In this document: in pieces, positions 9,078 to 16,011 of the stretch
Layout of the letters: every line of letters begins with the position of its first letter
Position numbering within the stretch: the stretch's first letter is position 1
From: Actinomyces sp.
Lineage (GTDB): Bacteria; Actinomycetota; Actinomycetes; Actinomycetales; Actinomycetaceae
NCBI GenBank assembly: GCA_022649165.1
Contig: JALCNR010000005.1
Coordinates: 86,375 to 150,374, forward strand
Direction of reading: 5' to 3'
DNA: 64,000 nt
The notes under the pieces: generated by a model
Seen by the model: the letters and a program-made list of their open reading frames with translations, nothing else
Told to the model about the DNA's origin: nothing
Database searches by the model: none
Made by a program: the position numbers and the translations under genes

Positions 9078-10418
9078 GGTCAAGCCCCGTGGAGTGGTGT
9101 AGCGGTCGGTGATCCTTCTGGTGTTGGTTAGGCGGTGAGTTCGAGGGTGGGGTCGGTGGTCACTTCCGCTGTGGTGTCGGGGGCGAGGGTGAGGCGGCTT
9201 TTGGCGAGGATGTCGAGGCCGAGGTAGCGGCGGCCTTCGGCCCATTCGTCGGTCTGCTCGGCGAGCACGGCGCCGACGAGGCGGATGATGCTGTCGCGGT
9301 TGGGGAAGATCCCGACGGAGTCGGTGCGTCGGCGGATCTCGCGGTTGAGGCGCTCGTTGGGGTTGTTGGACCAGATCTGCTGCCAGAGGCCTTCGGGGAA
9401 CCCGGTGGAGGCGAGGATGTCCGCGCGTGCCGCGTCGAGGTGGTTGTGCGCGTCGGGGAGCTTCCCGTCGACGTAGTCCAGCAGCCGGTCGAACTGTGCG
9501 TTGACGCTGTCGGCGTCGGGTTGGTCGTAGACGGAGTGCGGCATCGCCTTCACCGCCGGCCACATGCTCTTCGGGGTCACGCTCATCAGGTTGGCCGCGT
9601 AGTGGGTGCGGCATCGTTGCCAGGCCGCGCCGGGCAGGTTCGCCGCGATGGCCTCCACCAGCCCCTGATGCGCGTCGCTGGTGACCAGGCGGACCCCGCC
9701 CAGGCCGCGGGCGGCGAGGTCGGCGAAGAACGAGTTCCATGCCGCGCCGGTCTCGGATGTCGCGACCCGTAAGCCGAGGACTTCGCGTCGCCCATCCGCG
9801 TTGACACCGGTGGCGACCAGCACGACGGCGTTGATCACCCGGCCGCCTTCGCGGACTTTCATGGTGAGCGCGTCGGCGGCGAGGAAGGTGAACGGGCCCG
9901 CGTCACCCAGCGGCCGGCGCCGGAACTGGTCGACGTGCTCGTCGAGCTCGGCCGCCATCCGCGAGACCTGCGACTTCGACAATGAGTGGATCCCCAACGT
10001 CTTGACGAGTTTGTCCATCCGGCGAGTGGAGACGCCGGCGAGGTGGCAGTCCGCGACGACGGTGATCAGCGCGGTCTCGGCGCGTTTGCGGCGCTCCAGC
10101 AGCCATTCCGGGAAGTAGGTGCCGGTGCGTAGCTTCGGGATCTGAACGTTGATCGTGCCGACCCGGGTGTCCAGGTCGCGGTGGCGGTAGCCGTTGCGCT
10201 GCGCCACCCGGTCGGGGCTGGGCTTGCCCCATTCGGGGCCGACGACGGCGTCCGCGTCGGCGGACAGCAGCGCGTTGATCATGGTCTGCAGCAGCTGCCG
10301 CATCAGATCCGGCGACGAATCGGCGAGGGCTTCACCCAGCAGGCGGGCAGGGTCGACAATATGAGGTGCGGTCATCGACCGATTGAAACCGCCAGATACC
10401 CGCTGATCACCGCCTCAC
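9078..10418 (-). mobile_element. IS256-family insertion sequence, probably truncated at its right end
   Basis: The element holds one transposase gene. The left boundary is placed at 9078, directly after the last GH13-like codon (Asn, 9075-9077), where sequence beginning GGTCAAGCCCCGTGG starts. The right boundary lies between 10376 and about 10418, where GH13 coding resumes. No inverted copy of the left terminal sequence is seen at the right, only an internal partial match (GCGGTGATC), and no 8-9 bp target duplication flanks the element. This suggests a deletion that removed the right tip and neighbouring GH13 sequence. Boundaries are approximate. Confidence 0.75.
9128..10375 (-). CDS. IS256-family transposase
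   Basis: The protein has 415 residues, full length for the mutator-type IS256 family. It starts 'MTAPHIVDPARLLGEAL', continues with 'QRNGYRHRDLDTRVGTINVQIPKLR', the typical N-terminal region, and 'FTFLAADALTMKVREGG' containing the first catalytic Asp of the DDE set. 'RLVTSDAHQGLVEAI' holds the second Asp, and the C-terminal 'NNPNERLNREIRRRTDSVGIFPN' holds the catalytic Glu and the family signature. The frame is intact, so transposase could be made, but mobility is doubtful if the right end is missing. Confidence 0.95.
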   Translation of the reverse strand: MTAPHIVDPARLLGEALADSSPDLMRQLLQTMINALLSADADAVVGPEWGKPSPDRVAQRNGYRHRDLDTRVGTINVQIPKLRTGTYFPEWLLERRKRAETALITVVADCHLAGVSTRRMDKLVKTLGIHSLSKSQVSRMAAELDEHVDQFRRRPLGDAGPFTFLAADALTMKVREGGRVINAVVLVATGVNADGRREVLGLRVATSETGAAWNSFFADLAARGLGGVRLVTSDAHQGLVEAIAANLPGAAWQRCRTHYAANLMSVTPKSMWPAVKAMPHSVYDQPDADSVNAQFDRLLDYVDGKLPDAHNHLDAARADILASTGFPEGLWQQIWSNNPNERLNREIRRRTDSVGIFPNRDSIIRLVGAVLAEQTDEWAEGRRYLGLDILAKSRLTLAPDTTAEVTTDPTLELTA

Positions 10419-10810
10419 ATGCTCAATCTTCTGGGAAGCCATGACACCGAACGGGTGCTGACCCGCCACGGCGCGATGCCGTGGCAGGAGGAACGATGGG
10501 ACCCTGCGATCCTCACCCACATCCGTGAGCTGGGGCGCCTGCGCTCCCAGATCCCTGCACTGAGACGGGGGGAGCAGAGCGTGCGCGCATTGGACGCGGA
10601 CACCGTCCTCATCGTCCGTGAGCCCCCGGGTGAGCCGACCGCGGTGGTGGTCCACCGCGGCTCGGGCGTCTCCGTCGATCGCAGGTCCCTCGGCGTGGGC
10701 GGGCCGGACGCCCGATGGGCCGATGAGCTGGGAGGACAGGACGGCCGCGGGCCTTGGAAGATAGAGGGACCGGGGAGCCTCATCCTCACCCCAGACGGAG
10801 GGAACGGCCA

Positions 10811-11679
10811 GTGAGAGCACATCGCGTGACGATGCAGGACGTCGCGGATCTGGCGAAGGTCTCGAAGTCGACGGTGTCCCTGGCCTTCCGGGACTCGAAG
10901 CGGCTGTCCGAGGACACGGTGAGGTCCGTGATGGACGTCGCCAAGGAACTCGGCTATGCGCAGGATCCGACCGCCCGGATGTTCCGGACGCGGCGGACGG
11001 TCAGTCTCGGCATGCTGCTGCCGCAGCAACTCGACAAGGTGCTGGAGAACCCGTACTACACGATGTTCCTCCGGGGGGTCGGACAAATCTGCCAGCGCGA
11101 GGGTGACACGCTGCTCCTGGTCCCTCCGCTGCGTGGCTCGATCATCATGGCAATCCCGTATGCGGCTGTCGACGGGTTCATCGTCAGCGGGCTGGAGACG
11201 GATCGGGGCGAGGTCACCGCCCTTACGCAGCGCGGGATCCCCTTCGTGCTGGTGGACAGCGATCCGATCGCCGGCGTCTCCAGCATCGACCTGGAGTCGG
11301 AGGGGATCTCCCTCCTCGAGGTGTCCTGCACCCGCGCCGGAGGGGGCAGGCGTTCCGCGCCCTGTGGTCGGCCTCCCCCTGTCCGACGGCGATGGTCGCC
11401 TTCAGCGACATCATCGCGTTGGGGATCCTCGACGCCGCCCGGGAGGCCGGTGTCAGCGTGCCCGCCCAGCTGTCTGTGACGGGCTTCGGCGATCTCAGTG
11501 AGGCAGTGTGGGCGGGAACCAGCCTGACGACGATCCGTCAGCCGATCGTCACCAAGGGACGGCTCGCCGCCGAGTTCCTCGTCGAGGCGATCAATGCCGA
11601 GGAGTCACGGCCCACGCAGGAGCGTCTGGCCACCGTCCCGCTGTTCCGGGACTCGACGGGCCCTGCGCCCCGCGGTTGA
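10811..11679 (+). pseudogene. Broken LacI-family sugar regulator
   Basis: The GTG at 10811 overlaps the GH13 stop (GTGA). The first frame gives an intact LacI helix-turn-helix ('MQDVADLAKVSKSTVSLAF', hinge 'ELGYAQDPTARMFRTRRTV') and the start of the periplasmic-binding-like domain, to about 11325. A frameshift accompanied by loss of roughly 60 residues follows; similarity resumes in another frame at about 11350 with 'FRALWSASPCPTAMVAFSDIIALG' and ends normally ('TIRQPIVTKGRLAAEFLVEAI') at 11679. It presumably repressed the adjoining glucosidase gene and decayed with it. Confidence 0.85.
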
Positions 11680-11701
11680 CTGAGCCGGGTCGGCCCGGCC
11701 C

Positions 11702-11727
11702 GCCAGGGGCGTCGCCCTCGTCGATGG
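11702..11727. repeat. Direct repeat, left copy (flanks peptide/ABC cassette)
   Basis: These 26 bases match 15932-15957 at 25 positions, including 21 identical in a row, beginning GCCAGGGGCGTC. The copy lies between the LacI remnant and the permease stop. Its core GGGCGTCGCCC is itself a short palindrome. It could be an insertion boundary, an attachment-like site, or a repeated intergenic element. Confidence 0.7.
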
Positions 11728-11737
11728 GCAGGGCGGG

Positions 11738-12895
11738 TCAGGGGACGCGGAGCTCCGTAAGGGGGTCGCGATGGGCGGCCCACAGAGCGGGAGCCACGGC
11801 GGCCAGGGTCGCGGAGGTGGTGATGCCGAGGGCGACCGCGCCGAAGAAGTCACGGGGCGGCAGTGGCTGGTGGGTGAGAGTGAGGAGCGTCCAAGCACCG
11901 GCGGTCCCGAAGGCGGTGGCCAAGACAGCGATGAAGAACACTTGGGCGGTGACCAATCCCGCGATGATCGGACGCGTGGCGCCCAGTGCGCGGCGACGCC
12001 CGTAGTCCCGCCGGTGGAGCAGGACGACGGTGAACACCAGAACGATACTGGCGGCGGCGGAGGCGGCGAAGGTCGCGAGGATGAGCGTGCGGTTCGCGGC
12101 GGTGAGCTCGCCAGAGATCGCTTGGTGGAGGTCGGCGAGAGCCGCCGGGGAGTCCACCGTGAGATCCTCGACGGGGACGCCAATGAGGGCGGAACGGACG
12201 AGGGCAGTGACTAGGTCCACGTCCTCAGGGGCGTCGGCCGTGACGATCAGAGAGGTCAGGGGCGTGTCGGCTGTGAGGGGGACGGGGATGAGGATGGTGC
12301 CGGTCTGGGACGAGAGTTGCTCGGGAAGGGTGAGGGTGTCGGTGACGAGATACTCGGGGCCGTCTTCGACGGTGCGGACGGCGCCGGTGTCCTGGGGGAT
12401 GCCGAGAGTCTCCATGGCGTCGCCTGTGGCCAGGGCGCGGGCGGGCAGGCCCGGGGCGGCGTCGTTCGCGGGGTCCGCGGCCCACGCGGGTGCGTCAGGG
12501 CCCAAGTCGCCGGTGACGGCTCGGGCGCTCACACGGGTGCCGCCGGGTGTGGCGGCTGCGGTGACGTCCACGGGGGCGCCGAATCCGGTGGCGGACTCAA
12601 CGACGTCGTAGGTGGCCAGGTCGGAGACCAGTCGGGAGGTGAAGTCCTGGGGCGCGTTGGCGGCGCGCACCGTGATCGTGCGCGTACCTCGGTCCTCCAC
12701 CTGGCTAAGGACGGCTGCCTGGGTGGCGGCTCCCTGTCCAGCGGTGAGCAGGACGAGGCACGTGGCGCCGAGGAGGACCAGGAAGAGGACCAAGCTGGTC
12801 ACCCCTTGGGCGCGGGCCGAGGTGATCACCTCCCTGGCGAAGGCGAGCCGTGGATGCCCGCGGCCGGACCGGGACGGCACCGGGCCCCGGCTCAC
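11738..12895 (-). CDS. FtsX/MacB-type ABC transporter permease
   Basis: The protein has 385 residues. One transmembrane helix near residues 30-52 ('VTSLVLFLVLLGATCLVLL') is followed by a large extracytoplasmic domain of about 220 residues and then three helices ('ILATFAASAAASIVLVF', 'PIIAGLVTAQVFFIAVLATAFG', 'FFGAVALGITTSATLAAVA'). This is the four-helix layout of MacB/FtsX permeases, which work mechanically on outer-face partners rather than as channels. 'RRRALGATRPII' between helices 2 and 3 is the usual coupling motif to the ATPase. The GTG start overlaps the ATPase stop. It is the last gene of the cassette operon. Its role in exporting or sensing the nearby secreted peptide is inference. 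Confidence 0.8.
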   Translation of the reverse strand: MSRGPVPSRSGRGHPRLAFAREVITSARAQGVTSLVLFLVLLGATCLVLLTAGQGAATQAAVLSQVEDRGTRTITVRAANAPQDFTSRLVSDLATYDVVESATGFGAPVDVTAAATPGGTRVSARAVTGDLGPDAPAWAADPANDAAPGLPARALATGDAMETLGIPQDTGAVRTVEDGPEYLVTDTLTLPEQLSSQTGTILIPVPLTADTPLTSLIVTADAPEDVDLVTALVRSALIGVPVEDLTVDSPAALADLHQAISGELTAANRTLILATFAASAAASIVLVFTVVLLHRRDYGRRRALGATRPIIAGLVTAQVFFIAVLATAFGTAGAWTLLTLTHQPLPPRDFFGAVALGITTSATLAAVAPALWAAHRDPLTELRVP

Positions 12896-13563
12896 CGTGT
12901 GGCCTCCGGCGCCGTGACAGCGACGTGGACGTCCGCCCAGGAGGCGGTCGCGCGGTCGTGGGTGACAATGATGACGCAGGCGCCGTCATCGGCCTGCTCG
13001 CGGAGCATGGCCAGAACCACGCGTGCGGAGTCCTCATCGAGGTTGCCGGTGGGCTCGTCGGCGAAGATGACGTCGGGGCACCCGACCAGAGCGCGGCACA
13101 CGGCGATGCGTTGGGCTTGCCCGCCCGAGATCTGACCGGGACGGCGGTTCTCGGGGACTTCGACCTGCATGCGCTCGAGCAGGTCGAGTGCGCGGGTGCG
13201 GGCGGTGTGCGGGTCCTCGTGACGGTAGAGGCAGGACTCCACGACGTTGTCCAGGACGGTGCGCGTGGGGTCCAGGGCGGCATCCTGGAAGACGAATCCG
13301 AAGCGTTCGGCGCGCAGGGCGGCTCGGTGCGTGTCCGGCAGGTCATCCACGCGGCCCCCGTCCAGGAGGATCTGTCCCGCGCCGGGGCGAGCCATGAGCG
13401 CCAGGACGTACAGGCGCGTCGACTTGCCCGACCCGGACGCGCCCGTCACGGCCGTGACCGTGCCAGGGTCGAAACGCTGCGACCAGCCCTCGACGACCAG
13501 GTCGCGCGTGCGCGGGTAGCGGAACGAGACATCGACCGACTCGAGGGCCCCCACGCGCCTCAC
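12892..13563 (-). CDS. ABC transporter ATP-binding protein (LolD/MacB type)
   Basis: The protein has 223 residues. Walker A GASGSGKST is near residue 41, followed by the Q-loop region 'RFGFVFQDAALDPTRTV', the signature ISGGQAQRIAVCRAL, Walker B 'VIFADEPTGNLDEDS' and the H-loop 'VIIVTHDRA'. These are complete, so it should hydrolyse ATP. The 'DEPTGNLD' wording is typical of ATPases paired with FtsX/MacB permeases. The signature has Ile for the usual Leu. Start and stop each overlap the neighbouring gene by 4 bases, so subunit production is probably coupled. Confidence 0.9.
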   Translation of the reverse strand: MRRVGALESVDVSFRYPRTRDLVVEGWSQRFDPGTVTAVTGASGSGKSTRLYVLALMARPGAGQILLDGGRVDDLPDTHRAALRAERFGFVFQDAALDPTRTVLDNVVESCLYRHEDPHTARTRALDLLERMQVEVPENRRPGQISGGQAQRIAVCRALVGCPDVIFADEPTGNLDEDSARVVLAMLREQADDGACVIIVTHDRATASWADVHVAVTAPEATR

Positions 13564-14720
13564 CTGCTCTGGGAGCCGTCAGACGACGAGGCAGGTGATG
13601 GTCCGGATGTCGTGGACGCGCCGACATCCCCTGCGACACGGATCCGTGCCCCGGTCTCCAGCCCTTCGACGATCGCGCGGCCGCCGACACTGGTTGTCAC
13701 GGTGACGGGAACGGACGTGCCGTCCTCAAGGACCACTGCACTCGACCCATCCGCGGCGACCTGTAGGGCCGCGACCGGCACGATCGTGCCGGACTGCTCC
13801 GGGACGATGGTGATCGTCGCGCGCAGGTTCTGGGCGCCGCCGACGGGGACCTGGTCGCACTGCGGGGCGCAGATCGAGTCCGCTCCCTCGCCCGGAACCA
13901 GGGACGCCACCATGGTCCCGTCCTCGGCGGTCGACAGAGCCCCGACCTGGGCGGGCCACGCCGAATTGCCGGCAGCGATCGATACCGCCATCCCCGGCTC
14001 GACCATGGCCGCCTGGGCCGGCGGGAGGCCGATGCTGAATGTCGGCTCGGTCCCACCGAGCGTGCCGATGATCTCCCCCGGGGCGGCGGGCGCCCCGGCG
14101 GTGAAGTCCTGCGCCCAAGTGATCGTCACGGGCACCGTCGGCACGAACAGCAGCTGACCGGCGGGGACGACACCAGTCTGCTCAAGTCCCAGATCCTTCT
14201 GCCAGTGGCTGACCGCCTTCAGGGTCCGCTCGGCGAAGTCACCGTCCTCGGCCAGCCCCGCTCCTTCAGTGCGGTTGAGGAAAGCCTGGAGCTGGGCGAC
14301 GTCCTGGCCCTTCGCTCCCATGGCCAAGTCGCGGTAGGCAGGGATCGCCCCTTGGGCAATGATCACCGGTTGCTCGTTCACTGTGTACAGCACGGCGCCT
14401 TCGCTGGCGCGATCACCCCCAGTGACGCCCACTTCGGTGACCGTCCCCTGACGGACGCCACGCAGATCTGCGCCATCTGACCACGAGGCCGAGGCGTTCA
14501 GGGAGATCGACCGGCCCAGCGTCCCGGACTGAGACGTGGTCACCGCGAAGGCGTGGGCCTGGGGCAGAGGAGCAGGCGGGGCCAAGAGCGCTCGACCGGC
14601 CCAGCCGACCCCGCATCCCGCGACCAGTGCGAGGGCGAGTCCGGCGACAATCCACACCCACCGGTGCGGACTGCCGTGTCGCTCATACCGCCGGGTAGGC
14701 TCTCTCACCTTCTGCCTCAC
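13560..14720 (-). CDS. Periplasmic-adaptor-like protein with peptidoglycan-binding domain
   Basis: The protein has 386 residues. A basic N terminus leads to one membrane anchor at about 22-45 ('WVWIVAGLALALVAGCGVGW'). A peptidoglycan-binding type 1 domain follows at about 130-185 ('MGAKGQDVAQLQAFLNR' ... 'DGDFAERTLKAVSHWQ'), then a HlyD/MacA-like region with beta-barrel segments ('GMAVSIAAGNSAWPAQVGALS', 'LRATITIVPEQSGTIVPVAAL') and a Ser-rich tail. Adaptors of this build link an FtsX-type ABC pump to the cell wall in Gram-positive bacteria. The GTG start overlaps the upstream lipoprotein stop and its own stop overlaps the ATPase start. Confidence 0.82.
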   Translation of the reverse strand: MRQKVREPTRRYERHGSPHRWVWIVAGLALALVAGCGVGWAGRALLAPPAPLPQAHAFAVTTSQSGTLGRSISLNASASWSDGADLRGVRQGTVTEVGVTGGDRASEGAVLYTVNEQPVIIAQGAIPAYRDLAMGAKGQDVAQLQAFLNRTEGAGLAEDGDFAERTLKAVSHWQKDLGLEQTGVVPAGQLLFVPTVPVTITWAQDFTAGAPAAPGEIIGTLGGTEPTFSIGLPPAQAAMVEPGMAVSIAAGNSAWPAQVGALSTAEDGTMVASLVPGEGADSICAPQCDQVPVGGAQNLRATITIVPEQSGTIVPVAALQVAADGSSAVVLEDGTSVPVTVTTSVGGRAIVEGLETGARIRVAGDVGASTTSGPSPASSSDGSQSR

Positions 14721-15319
14721 TTCTGGTACTGGCAGTTACTCTCGACCTCGCTATGGGACCCGGCGTCGGTCGTCGATTGCAGCGCCTCCATTCGCGGATC
14801 CCAGGTGGGCTCAACAGCAAGCATCTGCTCAACATAAGTCTCTCGAGACGGCGGTTCCGAGACGACGTAGCCCAGATCCAGCAAGCAGTTTCGAGCAGCG
14901 ACTCTGTCATCGTAGCGTTCCCCCGCCAACTCCTCGGTGAGGGGTGGAGGAATGGGCTCGGGGCCAGCCAGGGACTGACAGTCCGTGAGATCCGCGTCAT
15001 GGGCTTCGGGTTGATTCCCCCGGTCATCCCACAGGGAGACGCTGGGGCTGTCCGGGTCCTCGACGTGCGTGTCTTCCCAGCCCCGGTCGTTCATGCAGGT
15101 GGCCACCGACGTGAGCCATGTCGTGGTCGCGGACCATAACTCTTCGTAGTTCGTGGTCTGGACGCCGACATCCGACGGCGCTGCAGACGCCCCCTCATTG
15201 GTCTCGGTGCTCGCAGACTGCTGCGGGAGAGAGCCGTTCGAAGCACACCCGGCGCACACGCTCAGGCACGTCGGAACGACGAAGAGGGCGAATGCGACTC
15301 TGCGCCCGAATCTTCTCAT
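14717..15319 (-). CDS. Predicted lipoprotein of the ABC cassette
   Basis: The protein has 200 residues from the ATG at 15319; a second ATG at 15334 would add five. The signal 'RRVAFALFVVPTCLSVCAGC' ends in a lipobox-like Cys about residue 22, though Cys rather than Leu stands at -3. The mature part has four cysteines and acidic patches; 'CLLDLGYVVSEPPS' and a preceding 'CMNDRGWED' suggest two related Cys-containing motifs. I have seen similar small lipoproteins beside adaptor/ABC sets in other Actinobacteria, but no function is known to me. Its stop overlaps the adaptor start (GTGA), so it heads the four-gene set. 102 bases separate it from the secreted-peptide gene upstream. Confidence 0.7.
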   Translation of the reverse strand: MRRFGRRVAFALFVVPTCLSVCAGCASNGSLPQQSASTETNEGASAAPSDVGVQTTNYEELWSATTTWLTSVATCMNDRGWEDTHVEDPDSPSVSLWDDRGNQPEAHDADLTDCQSLAGPEPIPPPLTEELAGERYDDRVAARNCLLDLGYVVSEPPSRETYVEQMLAVEPTWDPRMEALQSTTDAGSHSEVESNCQYQK

Positions 15320-15421
15320 CACAAGGGTCTCCATCCACGCGCTCTCGATCGACAGCTCCGACGATGCCGGTGTGCGGGGCGCGCCCCCGTCGGCACCTCG
15401 CACACCGGCATCAGTCCTCGA

Positions 15422-15760
15422 TCACGGCCGCCCGTTGATGCAGTAGGCGCCTGCCGTACGGATCGACCCCGTGGTCGACACCGTCCAGCTTCCGCCGCCT
15501 GCGATGGTGTTGCTGCTCTCTCGGTAAACGTAGTCACTGTAGTTGTGGAAGCTCGGGGCGTAGCCGCCCGGCATGAGGTGGGTGACGGTACCGGTGGCCA
15601 CTGACCAGACGACCAGTGTCTGGTTGCTGGTGCATGCTGTCGTCCCATATGTGGAACTGTAGGCAACCGCCGACTCGCTGGCCAGTGCCGGTCCCCCCAT
15701 CGAGAACGCCAGGGCGGTGGCGGCCAGAGCCGCTGTTGCCGCCATTCGTATCCTTCTCAT
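15422..15760 (-). CDS. Small secreted two-cysteine peptide, bacteriocin-like
   Basis: The precursor has 112 residues. A strong site, GAGGAGG, lies about 6 bases before ATG 15760. The signal peptide is clear: basic 'MRRIRMAATAAL', hydrophobic core, and Ala-Leu-Ala cleavage after residue 27, leaving about 85 residues. The mature part is rich in Ser, Thr, Gly and Tyr, ends 'AGAYCINGRP', and has only two cysteines, 43 and 107, which could form one disulfide. Segments such as 'GGGSWTVSTTGSI' loosely recall lactococcin 972-type peptides, but the family hallmarks are not convincing. It lies just upstream of the lipoprotein/adaptor/ABC operon and is lower in GC than its surroundings. A secreted bacteriocin or signal handled by that pump is the best guess. 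Confidence 0.6.
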   Translation of the reverse strand: MRRIRMAATAALAATALAFSMGGPALASESAVAYSSTYGTTACTSNQTLVVWSVATGTVTHLMPGGYAPSFHNYSDYVYRESSNTIAGGGSWTVSTTGSIRTAGAYCINGRP

Positions 15761-15821
15761 CAGTTCCTCCTCGACCTGTGTGTCAGGATGTGTCGGTGTT
15801 CGGGGTGCGTTGAGTGGTCGA

Positions 15822-15845
15822 GTGACTCCGTGACTCCGTGACTCC
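15822..15845. repeat. Three tandem 8-bp repeats upstream of the secreted peptide
   Basis: GTGACTCC is repeated three times without interruption 62-85 bases upstream of the peptide start codon. The palindrome CGCGAGTGCTCGCG (15867-15880) lies just beyond. The spacing fits a regulator-binding array overlapping or next to the promoter; no regulator gene is in the cassette. Confidence 0.6.
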
Positions 15846-15931
15846 GACAGTTTGCACCTTACTACTCGCGAGTGCTCGCGTCTTTCGAATTCCAACGGAG
15901 GAGGACGCCCGCTCCCGCGGCGGCCGACCCG

Positions 15932-15957
15932 GCCAGGGGCGTCGCCCTCGTCAATGG
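15932..15957. repeat. Direct repeat, right copy
   Basis: This copy matches 11702-11727 (25 of 26 bases) and lies between the peptide promoter and the purB stop. Together the copies enclose exactly the cassette 11738-15760. The rest of 15761-16011 holds the peptide promoter region and no other gene. Confidence 0.7.
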
Positions 15958-16011
15958 AGAAGAAGCAGCAGTTGACGACGACGTGGCGCCGACCGACCCC
16001 GACCGACCGGT

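Larger units (their letters stand above)
8605..10814 (+). pseudogene. Broken GH13 alpha-glucosidase/neopullulanase-like gene interrupted by an IS
   Basis: The remnant begins at ATG 8605. 'SAEW' is followed by TAG (8641) where the family has Trp-Arg-Asp ('W-W-R-D-A-V'), then 'TYQVYLRSFKDGSGDGIGDL' and conserved region I 'VVMDIVTNH'. Near 9010 the similarity moves to another frame ('GQPGQW', 'SSQPDFN'), ending at 9077 where the IS begins. After the IS it resumes in a third frame at about 10419 with region IV 'NLLGSHDTER' and then jumps to 'AMPWQEERWDP', so the segment between these two landmarks is also deleted. The catalytic core regions II and III are gone. Lesions seen: a nonsense codon, a frameshift, at least two deletions and an IS. 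The end overlaps the regulator remnant as GTGA, showing an ancestral operon. Confidence 0.85.
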
